Positions 1 through 9,935 of a stretch of DNA of 64,000 nucleotides are shown here, piece after piece. Under the pieces are notes generated by a model. The model did not search any database. It saw only the letters and a program-made list of their open reading frames with translations, and had not been told where the DNA came from. Within the stretch, counting starts at the first letter, position 1; every line of letters starts with the position of its first letter. Position numbers and translations under genes: made by a program. Source of the DNA: Klebsiella electrica. GTDB taxonomy: Bacteria > Pseudomonadota > Gammaproteobacteria > Enterobacterales > Enterobacteriaceae. Location: the NCBI RefSeq assembly GCF_006711645.1, contig NZ_CP041247.1, positions 5,084,001-5,148,000 of the forward strand. The letters run 5' to 3'.

Positions 1-372
1 AACCAGGATATCTACCTGCGCGAAAATATTCGCTCCCGTCTGCTGGTTGCGGCGCAAGCGGTACCGCGCCATCAGGAAGAGACATACAAACAAGCGCTGG
101 ATAATGTTTCCACCTGGGTTCGCGCGTATTACGACACGGAAGATGCCACGACCAGGGCGTTCCTGGAAGATGTCGATAAACTGAGTCAGCAAAGCATCAC
201 GATGAACGTGCCGGAAAATCTGCAAAGTCAGGCCATTCTCGAGAAGCTGATGCAAACGCGGGTACGCAACCTGATGGCCCAGCCAGCCGTCACCCAGAGC
301 AGCGCGCCGACGCCCCCTGCTCCCGCACCTGCCCCTGCGCCTGCGCCTGCGCCTGCGCCACAAGGAGAGTAA
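1..372 (+). CDS. hemX: HemX C-terminal end (partial; start lies before the window)
   Basis: This open frame enters from the window edge and ends at TAA 370-372, three bases before hemY. The 123 visible codons are a mostly helical, charged stretch, then a low-complexity tail of alternating Ala and Pro encoded by near-perfect CCTGCG repeats (about 311-360). HemX is an inner-membrane protein of the hemCDXY operon. It was once listed as uroporphyrinogen III methylase, but no methyltransferase motif is seen in this part. Identity rests on position before hemY and on sequence similarity. Confidence 0.9.
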   Translation, partial: NQDIYLRENIRSRLLVAAQAVPRHQEETYKQALDNVSTWVRAYYDTEDATTRAFLEDVDKLSQQSITMNVPENLQSQAILEKLMQTRVRNLMAQPAVTQSSAPTPPAPAPAPAPAPAPAPQGE

Positions 373-375
373 CGC

Positions 376-1572
376 ATGCTGAAAATTCTCTTACTCTTCG
401 CACTGCTGATCGCCGGGATCGTTGTCGGCCCGATTATCTCCGGACACCAGGGCTACGTTCTGATCCAGACCGATAACTACAACATCGAAACCAGCGTCAC
501 CGGGCTGGTGATCATCATGATCCTCACCATGGTGGTACTGTTTGCGATTGAATGGCTGCTGCGCCGTATTTTCCGTACCGGCGCCCATACCCGTGGCTGG
601 TTCGTGGGCCGCAAACGCCGTCGCGCACGTAAGCAAACCGAACAGGCATTGCTGAAGCTGGCGGAAGGCGACTATCAGCAGGTTGAAAAGCTGATGGCGA
701 AGAACGCCGATCACGCCGAGCAGCCGGTGGTGAACTATCTGCTGGCGGCGGAAGCAGCCCAGCAGCGTGGTGATGAAGCCCGGGCGAATCAGCATCTGGA
801 GCGCGCAACGGAGCTGGCCGGAGACGACCTGATCCCGGTCGAGATCGCGCGCGTGCGCCTGCAGCTGGCCCGCAATGAAAACCATGCGGCCCGCCACGGC
901 ATTGATAAGCTGCTGGAGATTACCCCGCGGCATCCGGAAGTGTTGCGCCTGGCCGAGCAGGCCTATACCCGCACCGGCGCATGGAATTCGCTGCTGGATA
1001 TTCTGCCGTCAATGGCAAAAGCCAACGTCAGTGATGAAGAGCACCGCGCCGCGCTGGAGCAGCAGGCCTGGATTGGCTTGATGGATCAAACCCTGGCCGA
1101 CCGCGGAAGCGATGGATTACGTGAGTGGTGGCAAAACCAGAACCGCAAAACTCGCAGCCAGGTGTCCCTGCAGGTGGCGATGGCCAGTCTGCTCATCGAG
1201 AGCGACGATCACGATACCGCGCAGCAGATTATTATCGACGGACTGAAGAAGCAGTATGATGACCGCCTGGTGACGCTGATTCCGCGCCTGAAGACCAATA
1301 ATCCGGAGCAGCTGGAAAAAGTGCTGCGTCAGCAGATTAAATCGGTCGGCGACAGGCCTTTACTGTGGAGCACCCTGGGGCAATCCCTGATGCGCCACGG
1401 CGAATGGCAGGAGGCCAGTATCGCGTTTCGCGCTGCGCTGAAACAGCGTCCGGATGCCTTTGATTACGCATGGCTGGCCGATACGCTTGACCGCATGCAT
1501 CAGCCGGAAGAAGCGGCGTTAATGCGCCGTGACGGCCTGCTGTTAACGCTACAGAACAATCCTCAGCCGTAA
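376..1572 (+). CDS. hemY: HemY, inner-membrane TPR protein of the hem operon
   Basis: The protein has 398 residues, the same as the E. coli protein. Two hydrophobic segments (about residues 3-22 and 41-61) anchor it in the inner membrane, and a basic stretch follows (RKRRRARK near residue 79). The rest is helical repeats of TPR type facing the periplasm or cytoplasm. It is cotranscribed with hemX (3 bp gap). The family is linked to late porphyrin metabolism, but its biochemical role is unclear, and it is unrelated to the Bacillus HemY protoporphyrinogen oxidase. A perfect hairpin lies just after the stop. Confidence 0.96.
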   Translation: MLKILLLFALLIAGIVVGPIISGHQGYVLIQTDNYNIETSVTGLVIIMILTMVVLFAIEWLLRRIFRTGAHTRGWFVGRKRRRARKQTEQALLKLAEGDYQQVEKLMAKNADHAEQPVVNYLLAAEAAQQRGDEARANQHLERATELAGDDLIPVEIARVRLQLARNENHAARHGIDKLLEITPRHPEVLRLAEQAYTRTGAWNSLLDILPSMAKANVSDEEHRAALEQQAWIGLMDQTLADRGSDGLREWWQNQNRKTRSQVSLQVAMASLLIESDDHDTAQQIIIDGLKKQYDDRLVTLIPRLKTNNPEQLEKVLRQQIKSVGDRPLLWSTLGQSLMRHGEWQEASIAFRAALKQRPDAFDYAWLADTLDRMHQPEEAALMRRDGLLLTLQNNPQP

Positions 1573-1581
1573 CTTCCCTCC

Positions 1582-1610
1582 CGCTATCGCCTCTTCAAGA
1601 GGCGATAGCG
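1582..1610 (+). terminator. Hairpin after hemY, likely operon end
   Basis: The stretch is a near-perfect palindrome: a 12 bp stem CGCTATCGCCTC pairs with GAGGCGATAGCG around a 5-nt loop. It starts 9 bp after the hemY stop. The downstream sequence is only weakly T-rich, so it may protect the 3' end or terminate inefficiently. Confidence 0.6.
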
Positions 1611-1651
1611 CGCTTCTCTGAGCTCTCTTCTGCTCATCCCGTCGCGGACAT

Positions 1652-1911
1652 AAAAAAACGCCTGCACTGAAACCAGGGCAGGCGTTAAAACAGGTCTGTT
1701 TGACAACAAATTGGGTGCTTCACTCAACGTTATGTCCATGGTGTTTGATGAGGCGATACGCTGTATCTCTCAAGCGGCTTCGCAGCAGCGTGAAGATCGT
1801 GCGTAAAAGCGCGACATCTGTCAGTGGACGATAAGCACCGTAAACGGCTCTGCATCATTCCGGAGTTTATGAGGCCCGAAAGCGAACATAAGAGATGGAA
1901 TGAGCATCTAC
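1652..1911 (-). ncRNA. glmZ: GlmZ small RNA (activator of glmS), enlarged form
   Basis: Read on the minus strand, the RNA starts GTAGATGCTCATTCC at 1911. It contains the conserved glmS-pairing stretch GTTGAGTGAAGCACCCA (about 1719-1735) and ends in a terminator with stem AACGCCTGC/GCAGGCGTT (1658-1686) followed by seven T. Both position (beside hemY) and sequence match GlmZ, which with Hfq frees the glmS ribosome site. RapZ and RNase E control its decay. From memory E. coli GlmZ is about 207 nt; this one is about 260 nt because roughly 50 extra nt (about 1755-1810) sit in the central stem-loop region. The E. coli neighbours aslA/aslB are absent. Confidence 0.92.
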
Positions 1912-1917
1912 CCGTTT

Positions 1918-1923
1918 ATTATC
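1918..1923 (-). promoter_or_regulatory. -10 element of glmZ
   Basis: The minus strand reads GATAAT preceded by TGTGC, six bases before the inferred GlmZ start at 1911. This fits a sigma-70 -10 box. I did not find the paired GlrR sites or a clear -24/-12 sigma-54 element. Confidence 0.5.
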
Positions 1924-2070
1924 GCACAGGTTGCGTGGAAATTGCATCTGTCACAACAGTAAATTGGGAGGATTCCGGGTACGAAATTACGCGTTCGCAG
2001 TGTGCGCGGATAGCGGTTTTTTATTCGGAAGATCAGGGAGATATAAGATAGTCGTGGCGCGGCAGAAAAC

Positions 2071-2094
2071 AAAAAACCCCGCCGAAGCGGGGTT
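2071..2094 (-). terminator. Terminator of the argX-hisR-leuT-proM operon
   Basis: On the minus strand the stem AACCCCGC/GCGGGGTT with a TTCG loop is followed by six T. It lies 6 bp past the CCA end of the proline tRNA, so it ends the tRNA transcript before glmZ. Confidence 0.85.
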
Positions 2095-2100
2095 CAAAAT

Positions 2101-2177
2101 TGGTCGGCGAGAGAGGATTCGAACCTCCGACCCACTGGTCCCAAACCAGTTGCGCTACCAAGCTGCGCTACTCGCCG
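2101..2177 (-). tRNA. proM: tRNA-Pro (anticodon TGG)
   Basis: A 77-nt cloverleaf on the minus strand, from CGGCGAGTAGCGCAGC to an encoded CCA. The anticodon loop TTTGGGA gives TGG and the T-arm GGTTCGAATCC is intact. It is the last gene of a four-tRNA transcript. Confidence 0.95.
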
Positions 2178-2222
2178 ATGTACTGCTTTTTGAATTTTTA
2201 GTTCAATTCATTTTAAAAGTCG

Positions 2223-2308
2223 TGGTGCGAGGGGGGGGACTCGAACCCCCACATCCTAAGGACACTAACACCTGAAGCTAGCGCGTCTACCAATTCCGCC
2301 ACCTTCGC
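2223..2308 (-). tRNA. leuT: tRNA-Leu (anticodon CAG)
   Basis: A class II tRNA with a long variable arm (around TCCTTAGGATG). The anticodon loop CTTCAGG gives CAG, and CCA is encoded. At 86 nt it is one base shorter in the variable arm than the E. coli form as I recall it. A run of G near its 3' end pairs in the acceptor/T region. Confidence 0.94.
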
Positions 2309-2329
2309 AATTCACAACTCTTTCAATAA

Positions 2330-2406
2330 TGGGGTGGCTAATGGGATTCGAACCCACGACAACTGGAATCACAATCCAGGGCTCTACCAACTGAGCTATA
2401 GCCACC
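2330..2406 (-). tRNA. hisR: tRNA-His (anticodon GTG)
   Basis: A 77-nt tRNA on the minus strand starting GGTGGCTATAGC, which includes the extra 5' G typical of tRNA-His, and ending in encoded CCA. The anticodon loop TTGTGAT gives GTG. Confidence 0.95.
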
Positions 2407-2472
2407 ACTGCAAATCTTTTCACGCGGCCCTGTTAAATTCACAGTCCACCGCAGCTCAAGCACCGGGTTAAA

Positions 2473-2549
<77 letters not shown>

Positions 2550-2570
2550 TTAGCGCCGTTGCGGGGTCGG

Positions 2571-2599
2571 ATAATACGGACTTCCCCCCCCGCTGTCTA
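2571..2599 (-). promoter_or_regulatory. Promoter of the tRNA operon
   Basis: On the minus strand, -35 TAGACA (2594-2599) and -10 TATTAT (2571-2576) are 17 bp apart. A C/G-rich discriminator (CCGACCCCG) follows, as expected for stringently controlled stable-RNA promoters. The spacer contains eight consecutive G. No strong terminator separates it from yifK, so yifK transcripts may also run into the tRNAs. Confidence 0.75.
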
Positions 2600-2651
2600 G
2601 TGCCTTTTTAAATAAAATTTCTGTTTGCTCACGCTTTGTGCATTTTGGCGT

Positions 2652-4037
2652 TTATTCCGTCGTTTTATCGACATTTGCATGCCGACCCAGACCAAACACC
2701 TTATAAATAAGCGTCACGAGGGCCAGGAAAAGTATCCCGACGAACAGCGACATACGGGTGTCGTCATTGAAGCCCATGCCGATCAGCACACAAACCAGAA
2801 ACGCCATCGTAAAATAGTTAGCCCACGGGAACAACAGCGAGCGGAACGGGTGGCTGGCCATCTGCGCCTGATGCGCACGGCGAAAACGCAGCTGACTAAT
2901 CAGGATCACAAACCACGGCACCATGCCCGGCAGTACGCTGGCACTGTAGACATAGACGAAGACTCGCTGCGGGTTGGGAATAATATAGTTCAGACAGGAG
3001 CCAATCAGCAGAATCAGAATCGACAGCGCGACGCCCACGGCCGGTACGCCATTGCGCGAAACTTTTGCCATCGCCGCAGGCAGCTGCCGGTTGCGCGCCA
3101 GCGCGTAGAGCATACGACCGCAGCTGTACATCCCGCTATTACAGCCGGAAAGCGCCGCCGTCAGCACCACAAAGTTGATAATACCCGCTGCCGCCGTAAT
3201 ACCGATTTTCGCAAAGGTCAGGACGAACGGACTGCCGCCGGAGCCAATTTGATTCCACGGGAAAATCGTGACAATCACAAAAATTGCGCCCACATAAAAA
3301 ATCAGGATACGCCACAGGACCTTGCCCACCGCACTGCGCAGCGTGATCTGCGGGTTCTTCGCTTCACCGGCGGTGATGCCGATAAGTTCAACGCCCTGAT
3401 AGGAGGCCACGACGATACACAGTGCCGTCAGGAACCCCTTCCAGCCGCCGGCGAAGAAGCCCCCATGTTCGGTCAGGTTGCCAAATCCGATGGAGTGCCC
3501 GCCATTGCCAAAACCAAAGAAGATGACGCCCAGCCCGACGACGATCATCACAATAATGGTGGTGACTTTAATCATCGCGAACCAGAATTCTATCTCACCA
3601 TACAGGCGTACTGCGGCCAGGTTTGCCAGCGCCACCAGCCCGACGGCAATAAGCGCCGGTATCCACTGCGCCATATCCGGGAACCAGAACTGCACGTACA
3701 CCCCAATGGCCGTAATCTCCGAGATCCCGACCGCCATCCACATAAACCAGTATGACCAGGCGGTAAGATAGCCGAAAAACGGGCTCATATAGCGGTGCGC
3801 ATAAACGGCGAACGAACCGGTCACCGGCTCAAGGAACAGCATTTCGCCCATCGAGCGCATGATAAAGAAGACAAATAAACCGGCAATAATATACGCCAGC
3901 AGGACCGAAGGACCGGCCCACTTCAGCGTACTCGCCGCCCCCATAAACAACCCCACGCCAATCGTCCCGCCAAGGGCGATGAGCTCAATATGTCTGGCCT
4001 CCAGTCCGCGCTGAAGTTCCACTTTTTTCTCTGTCAT
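2652..4037 (-). CDS. yifK: YifK/ThrP amino-acid permease
   Basis: The protein has 461 residues, full length for the family. It is an APC-superfamily (amino acid transporter) protein with about 12 hydrophobic segments. The N-terminal helix carries the substrate-site signature GGTIGVGLF (about residues 23-31), and EAKNPQ and SGCNSGMYS follow later. E. coli YifK has been reported as a threonine/serine proton symporter under Lrp and GcvB control. It sits between the ECA genes and the tRNA operon, as in E. coli. The function is inferred from the ortholog. Confidence 0.93.
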   Translation of the reverse strand: MTEKKVELQRGLEARHIELIALGGTIGVGLFMGAASTLKWAGPSVLLAYIIAGLFVFFIMRSMGEMLFLEPVTGSFAVYAHRYMSPFFGYLTAWSYWFMWMAVGISEITAIGVYVQFWFPDMAQWIPALIAVGLVALANLAAVRLYGEIEFWFAMIKVTTIIVMIVVGLGVIFFGFGNGGHSIGFGNLTEHGGFFAGGWKGFLTALCIVVASYQGVELIGITAGEAKNPQITLRSAVGKVLWRILIFYVGAIFVIVTIFPWNQIGSGGSPFVLTFAKIGITAAAGIINFVVLTAALSGCNSGMYSCGRMLYALARNRQLPAAMAKVSRNGVPAVGVALSILILLIGSCLNYIIPNPQRVFVYVYSASVLPGMVPWFVILISQLRFRRAHQAQMASHPFRSLLFPWANYFTMAFLVCVLIGMGFNDDTRMSLFVGILFLALVTLIYKVFGLGRHANVDKTTE

Positions 4038-4377
4038 ATAACCTCTTGTGTTTGCCCTGCTTCCGGTTTTTGTTCCTCGTCCTTCGAACGGCGCGCCTGA
4101 TGGCTAACCTCACCCCTTGCCGTAGCACAGCGCTTCATGCCGCCGGAGAGTGACGGGTTTGCCATGGCGCGACCCGCGAATGGTCTTGCCCATATACCGG
4201 TTATTTTTATTAATGAATGAAAGGAAATGTCCCTGCTTGCACGACGGCACATACTGCCCGCCATGCATTAAGCATGCGAATGGTTAATGAATTTTACGGA
4301 AATGGCAAATAAAGTATCAGGCGAATGAAGACATTACACAGAATATGTATGCAATCTCGCCTGATTGCAGTGGAATA
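4038..4377. other. Intergenic region between wecG and yifK
   Basis: This 340 bp stretch holds no supported gene. It is the expected place for the yifK promoter (reading left) and the 3' end of the ECA transcript. One short inverted repeat TGCAATC/GATTGCA (4350-4369) without a T-run is visible. The region between 4200 and 4350 is more A/T-rich than the flanking genes. Confidence 0.6.
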
Positions 4378-5118
4378 TTAGAGCTTGCCGGAATAATGCC
4401 AACGTAAATAGCGCAGCAGGTGGAGCTGTCGTTTAATCCGGCTCGGCTGCAACAGCAGACGGTAAAACCACTCCAGGCCGAGGTTCTGCCAGAACTTCGG
4501 CGCCCGATGAACGTGGCCGGTAAAGACGTCATAAGTGCCGCCGACGCCCATATACAGCGCATCGGGATAAACCCGTCGACAGTCGCGCATCAGAATCTCC
4601 TGACGCGGCGATCCCATCGCCACGGTGACGATTTTCGCTCCGCTCTCTCGCACCCGCTCAAACAGCGGCTGGCGCTGGTCAGGGGTAAAATAGCCGTCCT
4701 GGCTGCCAACGATATTCACGTTCCAGCGCGCGCGCAGCTTCGCTTGCGTTTCCGCCAGCACTTCCGGCTTGCCGCCAATCAGGAATACCGGCGTCCCCTG
4801 AGCGCCAGCGCGCTCCATTAATGCTTCCCAGAGGTCGGCACCGGCAACGCGGGATACCTCGGCGCGCGGATATTTTTTGCGTATCGAGCGCACAACGCTG
4901 ATGCCATCGGCATATTTAAACTCGGCGGCTTCAATCAGCGCTCGGACTTCCGGGTTATCTTCTACCGCCAGCATTTTCTCGGCGTTAATCGCCACCAGCG
5001 TTCCCTGGCGCAGTTCGCCGTCGGCAAAAAGGTAATTGAGCGCATGCTGCATGTCGCGCCAGCCAATGAGTTGCAGCCCTCGCAACGCGTACTGCGGCGC
5101 GGAAGTGTTCTCAGTCAT
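4378..5118 (-). CDS. wecG: WecG, UDP-ManNAcA transferase of ECA synthesis
   Basis: The protein has 246 residues, as in E. coli, and belongs to the WecG/TagA/CpsF glycosyltransferase family. It adds N-acetyl-mannosaminuronic acid to undecaprenyl-PP-GlcNAc, making ECA lipid II at the cytoplasmic face. Family marks seen are [15 protein letters not shown] near residue 165 and [20 protein letters not shown] near 190. It is the last gene of the ECA operon, 11 bp after wzyE. Confidence 0.97.
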   Translation of the reverse strand: MTENTSAPQYALRGLQLIGWRDMQHALNYLFADGELRQGTLVAINAEKMLAVEDNPEVRALIEAAEFKYADGISVVRSIRKKYPRAEVSRVAGADLWEALMERAGAQGTPVFLIGGKPEVLAETQAKLRARWNVNIVGSQDGYFTPDQRQPLFERVRESGAKIVTVAMGSPRQEILMRDCRRVYPDALYMGVGGTYDVFTGHVHRAPKFWQNLGLEWFYRLLLQPSRIKRQLHLLRYLRWHYSGKL

Positions 5119-5129
5119 GTTTATCCTTA

Positions 5130-6476
5130 TCAGACCTGCGGTTGCGAAAGCGGTTTAGCCCGCTTATGAATCAATCCTGCGCTGTCCAGGAGCCAGTACA
5201 GCAATTTCGCCGCTAACAAGCAGATACCAAAGATCACGAGGAAAAACACCACGCGGGAGCCGAACGAGTCCAGTCCCTCGCGCGCCAGCACTATCATGTT
5301 GAAGATAGCGCCGAAACAGAAACTATGCAGGATAGCCGCTTTGTAGCGATTGCTTTCCCGATTGCCAAGGTCGTACAGCCAGTCGAACCATTTAATAATA
5401 AGCCCTACCGCGACAGCGCCCAGAGGAACAAACCAAATGCCGCCCATCACCACCAGCGAACCGATTAGCGTCGGTGAAATCGCCAGCCCCGAGTGGTTGT
5501 TTAACACCTCCCAGGTGAAGTAGTTGGCGGTATTGAGCACCATCGTCGGGCGGCCGTGCCACATCCAGCTGGGGATAAAAACGTAGAAGTCGCGGATCAT
5601 CGGCGCCAGCCCCTGGAAGGCGATCTTGTCGTAGTTTTGCAGCAGCAGCGCCAGATTCTCCCACGGCGAAAACGTATCGCGGGTCAGATAGAGGAAGGTA
5701 TAAAACGCTTCATCGCCGCTGATGTTCATGCCATAGCGCTTAAGCGCCAGCCAGAACATTCCCACGATGCCAAGAACGCCCGCCGCCGCCAGCATCCACA
5801 GACTGATCCAGCCGCGAATAATGCCGATAAACAGAAAAATGGCGAAAGCGATAATGATATTCGCTCGGGTGCCGCCGACGATGGCATAGGTCAGCAGCCC
5901 AAACGCCACGGTGCTGAGCAGGAAGAATATCCACGCCTTATAATCCTGGCGCAGGAAATAGACCACCAGCATCGCCGGGATGAAGAAATAGAAAAAGCGC
6001 TTCAACGCCACGCCGGAGACTTCGGCCGAGAAGATCTGGCTGTAAGAGTTGAGCTTAAACAGCAGGAAGCCATTGTGGGCAAAGAAAATCCCGACGCACA
6101 GCAGCGCCACACCCAGCAGAATGATCCATGTCAGATGCGTTTCCACGCGGTTCATCGTAAATAGCGGCCGCCGCTGGCGGTCGTGCGTGGCCGAGCGCAG
6201 GCGCGTTTTATAGGTCACGTAATAGACCGCATAGAAACAGACTGAGATAAGCAGGGTTTGCAACAGCACATCCGGCGGAGCAACGCTGACATCAAAGCGG
6301 AACACCAGGATACTGGTCAGCGGGAAGCCAAAGAAGAAGGTCAGCAGAAACAACAATGAGAAGAACACATTAAAGTTAAAGCGCACGCGGCGAAACTCAA
6401 AGTATGTCGCGGTGGCGATAAACAGCGTTGACAGCAGCCAGACCACCAGCAGCCCGCAAAATTGCATTAATGTCAT
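5130..6476 (-). CDS. wzyE: WzyE, ECA polymerase
   Basis: A 448-residue, very hydrophobic protein with about 11 membrane segments, close to the usual 450. It polymerises lipid-linked ECA trisaccharide repeats on the periplasmic side, with chain length set by WzzE. Its ATG overlaps the wecF stop by 4 bp, implying coupled translation. Polymerases diverge fast, so identity rests on clear similarity plus the fixed place in the cluster. Confidence 0.96.
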   Translation of the reverse strand: MTLMQFCGLLVVWLLSTLFIATATYFEFRRVRFNFNVFFSLLFLLTFFFGFPLTSILVFRFDVSVAPPDVLLQTLLISVCFYAVYYVTYKTRLRSATHDRQRRPLFTMNRVETHLTWIILLGVALLCVGIFFAHNGFLLFKLNSYSQIFSAEVSGVALKRFFYFFIPAMLVVYFLRQDYKAWIFFLLSTVAFGLLTYAIVGGTRANIIIAFAIFLFIGIIRGWISLWMLAAAGVLGIVGMFWLALKRYGMNISGDEAFYTFLYLTRDTFSPWENLALLLQNYDKIAFQGLAPMIRDFYVFIPSWMWHGRPTMVLNTANYFTWEVLNNHSGLAISPTLIGSLVVMGGIWFVPLGAVAVGLIIKWFDWLYDLGNRESNRYKAAILHSFCFGAIFNMIVLAREGLDSFGSRVVFFLVIFGICLLAAKLLYWLLDSAGLIHKRAKPLSQPQV

Positions 6477-7552
6477 GCATTGACCCCCGCGGCAATCTGC
6501 AATGCCCGCTGCCAGCCCGCCAGGTAGTTCGGCCGGAAGAAAGCAATCTGGTTCTTATCCACGCTTGCCAGCTGGCGCTGGGCTTCACGCACCACGGCAA
6601 CATCCAGCGCATCGCCGGTAAACAGTACCGGAATATGCTGCTCCGTCATATCCTGCCAGAACGGATTTTCCCGGTTCAACACACAGGGTATACCCGCCTG
6701 AATTAATAAGCACAGCGTCCCGATGCCCTGCTGGCGAGCAAACAGGAAATAGCCCAGATCGCAGCGGCGCAGCAGATTCAGATAATCATGAAACGCCAGC
6801 TTCTCGCTGAGAATCTGCAGGTGTGCGGCGCTAAAGAGCGCCGCGCCCGCGTCACGGACCTCGTTAATATAATCCGTATTGTTTTCCGGATACCCCATCG
6901 GCACGATCACGTTTACCGTATCGCCAAATTGCTGATGGATAGCACGCAGCGCCGCAATATGCTCATTGCTGCGGTCGCCCGAGTTCCCGACCAGAATCGT
7001 CAGCGTCTCGGCGCGCGGTGCGCTATCGGCCAGCGAATTGAGCGCCGGGTCCATGCGCGTCGGAAAATAGAGCAGCTCGCCGGGCACGCGCGGATGGCGG
7101 CGGGCGAACCAGCTGAGATCGCCCCGGGTGGCAAAAACGCGCCCGACCCGACTCTGGGCAAGCCGTCGCAGCGGATAGAACAGGCGAAACTTCAGGCTGG
7201 ACGAATTTTCATACAGATCGGCGCCCCAGATATGCCAGTTAAACTGGGCAGGACGGATCCCCCCGCTCAGCAACGCCAGCCACAGCCCGGTATTAAACTG
7301 GCCGTGGAAGAAAAAGCGCTGTCGGCGATCGGCTTTTGCCAGCGCGATCGCCGCCTGCGCCAGGGATTTTTTCCCGGGATAACAGGTGACAGACAATGCC
7401 GGGTAGGCTTCGCGGACGCCTGTTGCATCACCGACGACCATAAACCGACGCGCCTGCTCGTCATCGGCGGCCAGCTCGTCGTTAAAGAACCGCAAAACGG
7501 TCTGGTTGTGGTGTGGGATATCCGATCCCAGTACATGTATCAGTGCTGTCAT
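6473..7552 (-). CDS. wecF: WecF, TDP-Fuc4NAc:lipid II transferase
   Basis: The protein has 359 residues, the exact family length. It adds 4-acetamido-4,6-dideoxygalactose from the dTDP-sugar to ECA lipid II, completing the trisaccharide lipid III. It starts [20 protein letters not shown] and is a soluble GT-B-like protein. It overlaps wzxE and wzyE by 4 bp on each side. Its donor sugar needs RffH, RffG, WecE and WecD; the first two are missing from this locus. Confidence 0.96.
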   Translation of the reverse strand: MTALIHVLGSDIPHHNQTVLRFFNDELAADDEQARRFMVVGDATGVREAYPALSVTCYPGKKSLAQAAIALAKADRRQRFFFHGQFNTGLWLALLSGGIRPAQFNWHIWGADLYENSSSLKFRLFYPLRRLAQSRVGRVFATRGDLSWFARRHPRVPGELLYFPTRMDPALNSLADSAPRAETLTILVGNSGDRSNEHIAALRAIHQQFGDTVNVIVPMGYPENNTDYINEVRDAGAALFSAAHLQILSEKLAFHDYLNLLRRCDLGYFLFARQQGIGTLCLLIQAGIPCVLNRENPFWQDMTEQHIPVLFTGDALDVAVVREAQRQLASVDKNQIAFFRPNYLAGWQRALQIAAGVNA

Positions 7553-8799
7553 GCCCGTTTACGCCAGAGTAAAAACACGCCACTACAAAGGGCGAAATAA
7601 ACAATATACGTAGCCATATACGCCTGCGCTGCGCCAATCGCGCCATGCGCCGGGATCAGCCAGTGCGAGAATGCGGTCAACAGCGTGAACTGGCTGATTT
7701 CCGTGAGTATATAAAAACGCAGTGACGCTTTTGCAATCACCAGATAGCCATAAACATAGGCGCCGACCTTCAGCACATCGCCCACCAGTTGCCAGGCAAA
7801 CAGGTCGCGCATCGCCGTAAAGCGGTCGGAAAACAGCAGCCAGATGGCGAAGTCACGCAGTAGCCAGACGGTTAAGCTCGCCGCCGCCACCGCCGGCAGA
7901 ACAAATTTTAATGATTTGCCGATCTCGCGGGTAATGTCCGGTTTGGCCGTCAATCGGGAGAGCGTAGGCAGCAGGTACACGCTAAACGATGCGGTGATAA
8001 ACTGCAGGTAGGCATCGGAAATACTGCTAACCCCTTGCCAGATCCCTACCGCCTCCCAGCCATAATGATCCGCCAGCAGGTTACGCATCATCACGTAAGC
8101 CACCGGCAGCGTCACCGAGGTAATCAGCGCCATCAGGGTAAACTTAGAAAGCTGCCCGGCGAGAGCGTTATCCCAGCGCGGACGCAGCGCGCTGAGTGGG
8201 ATCGTCCCGCACCGCCATAGCACGATTGCCGCCGGGATCACCACCAGCGCCGGCACCAGCGCCAGCCCGAGCAGTGCCCCCTGGTAGCCCGCGAAATGAT
8301 AGCAGGCGTAATAGGCCACGACGCCAATCAGGCTACCGGCGATAAGCGACAGGGCATTGCCCGCCGCATCGCGAAAACCTTTCATCAAGGCCAGCAGCAG
8401 GTTTGCCCAGGCGATGCCCATCTGCACCAGCGCCACAAGGCGCACCAGCCCCTGATAGTGCGTATGACCAAACAGCCCCTGGCTTATCGGCGCGGCCGCC
8501 AGCAGAAAAATAAGCGCCAGTAGCGTTGAGAAGCCAAGCACCATCGCAGAGGAGGTACCGACGACCTTATTCAGCTGCGGGCGATCGTCATGATGCTGCG
8601 CGACCAGTTTGGTGACGCCGTTGAAAATACCGGCGCCCGCCAGCACGCCAAGCACGGTCACCAGTTGGCGAAAGTTACCGGCCTGACCCACCCCTGCCGG
8701 GCCAAAGGAGACCGCCAGCAGTTTAACCACCAACAGTCCGGCGCCAATTTTGACCAGCGTGGACGCGGCGGTCCACAGTGAAGCTTTAGCCAGCGACAT
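7549..8799 (-). CDS. wzxE: WzxE, ECA lipid III flippase
   Basis: The protein has 416 residues with about 12 membrane segments and belongs to the polysaccharide-transporter branch of the MOP exporter superfamily. It moves undecaprenyl-PP-trisaccharide to the outer leaflet of the inner membrane for WzyE. The start is 1 bp after the wecE stop, and the end overlaps wecF by 4 bp. Confidence 0.97.
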   Translation of the reverse strand: MSLAKASLWTAASTLVKIGAGLLVVKLLAVSFGPAGVGQAGNFRQLVTVLGVLAGAGIFNGVTKLVAQHHDDRPQLNKVVGTSSAMVLGFSTLLALIFLLAAAPISQGLFGHTHYQGLVRLVALVQMGIAWANLLLALMKGFRDAAGNALSLIAGSLIGVVAYYACYHFAGYQGALLGLALVPALVVIPAAIVLWRCGTIPLSALRPRWDNALAGQLSKFTLMALITSVTLPVAYVMMRNLLADHYGWEAVGIWQGVSSISDAYLQFITASFSVYLLPTLSRLTAKPDITREIGKSLKFVLPAVAAASLTVWLLRDFAIWLLFSDRFTAMRDLFAWQLVGDVLKVGAYVYGYLVIAKASLRFYILTEISQFTLLTAFSHWLIPAHGAIGAAQAYMATYIVYFALCSGVFLLWRKRA

Positions 8800-8800
8800 A

Positions 8801-9931
8801 TCAGGAGAAATAGCTCAGCAGCGAATTAATCACCGTACGCTGATTGGCTGACGACAGGTTATAGAACAGCGGCAGGCGCAGCAGGCGTTCGCTCTCCTGG
8901 GTGGTATGACGATCGTCACCGTGGAATTGGCCAAAGTGCTCCCCTGCCGGGCAGCTATGCAGCGGAATGTAGTGGAACACCGCCAGAATTTCCGCCTCTT
9001 TTAGCCAGGCTATCAGGTTACTGCGATCGTCAATATCGCGCAGCTTAATATAAAACATATGCGCGTTGTGTCCGCAGTCGGCCGGAATCACCGGCAAATC
9101 GATGCGACCAGCCCGTGCCAGCGGCAGCAGCGCATCGTAATAGCGCTGCCAGAGCGTTAAGCGTTGCTGGTTAATCTGTTCCGCCGCTTCCAGCTGCGCC
9201 CACAGGTATGCCGCCTGCAGGTCAGACATCAGATAGCTGGAACCGATATCGCGCCAGGTGTATTTATCCACCAGCCCGCGGAAGAACTGGCTACGGTTGG
9301 TGCCTTTTTCGCGGATAATTTCCGCGCGCTCGATCAGCGTGCGATCGTTAATCAGCGTCGCGCCACCTTCACCGCCGGCGGTATAGTTTTTGGTTTCATG
9401 GAAACTGAAACAGCCGATATGGCCGATCGTGCCCAGCGCTCGCCCTTTGTAAGTCGACATCACGCCCTGCGCGGCATCTTCCACCACGAACAGATTGTAC
9501 TCGCTGGCAAGGGCCATGATGGTGTCCATCTCGCAGGCCACGCCAGCATAGTGTACCGGCACAATGGCGCGGGTTTTCTCCGTGATTGCCGCTTCAATTT
9601 TGGTTTCATCAATGTTCATCGTATCGCGACGAATATCGGCAAAGACGATTTTCGCACCGCGCAATACAAAAGCGTTGGCGGTGGAGACGAAGGTATAGCT
9701 CGGCATAATCACTTCATCGCCCGGCTGGATATCCAGCAGCAGCGCCGCCATTTCCAGCGAAGCGGTGCAGGAAGGCGTCAACAGCGCTTTGGCCGTCCCG
9801 AACCGCTGCTCCATCCACTGCTGGCAGCGGCGGGTGAATCCGCCATCGCCGCACAGTTTTCCGCTGTCCATCGCGGATTGCATATAATCAAGCTCGGTTC
9901 CCACCACCGGCGGTGCGTTAAATGGAATCAT
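8801..9931 (-). CDS. wecE: WecE, dTDP-4-oxo-6-deoxyglucose transaminase
   Basis: A PLP enzyme of the DegT/DnrJ/EryC1 family. It makes dTDP-4-amino-4,6-dideoxygalactose from the product of RffG. The PLP lysine lies in SFHETKNYTAGGEGG (about residue 181), and the N-terminal PSCTASLEMAALLL loop is present. I start at the ATG giving MIPFNAPPVVG (376 residues, E. coli length); an ATG directly before it and an upstream frame extension to 9976 are possible but lie beyond the AGGTGA ribosome site. wecD ends 4 bp upstream. Confidence 0.97.
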   Translation of the reverse strand: MIPFNAPPVVGTELDYMQSAMDSGKLCGDGGFTRRCQQWMEQRFGTAKALLTPSCTASLEMAALLLDIQPGDEVIMPSYTFVSTANAFVLRGAKIVFADIRRDTMNIDETKIEAAITEKTRAIVPVHYAGVACEMDTIMALASEYNLFVVEDAAQGVMSTYKGRALGTIGHIGCFSFHETKNYTAGGEGGATLINDRTLIERAEIIREKGTNRSQFFRGLVDKYTWRDIGSSYLMSDLQAAYLWAQLEAAEQINQQRLTLWQRYYDALLPLARAGRIDLPVIPADCGHNAHMFYIKLRDIDDRSNLIAWLKEAEILAVFHYIPLHSCPAGEHFGQFHGDDRHTTQESERLLRLPLFYNLSSANQRTVINSLLSYFS

Positions 9932-9935
9932 CATG

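Noticed and set aside
1824-2275. Open frames across the glmZ region and tRNA-Pro
   Set aside because: They run antisense through GlmZ and its promoter or through tRNA genes, which fully explain the sequence.
2625-3755. Long open frame opposite yifK (376 codons)
   Set aside because: It lies wholly antisense to a conserved permease, has a basic, low-complexity composition typical of shadow frames in G+C-rich DNA, and no ribosome site or family resemblance.
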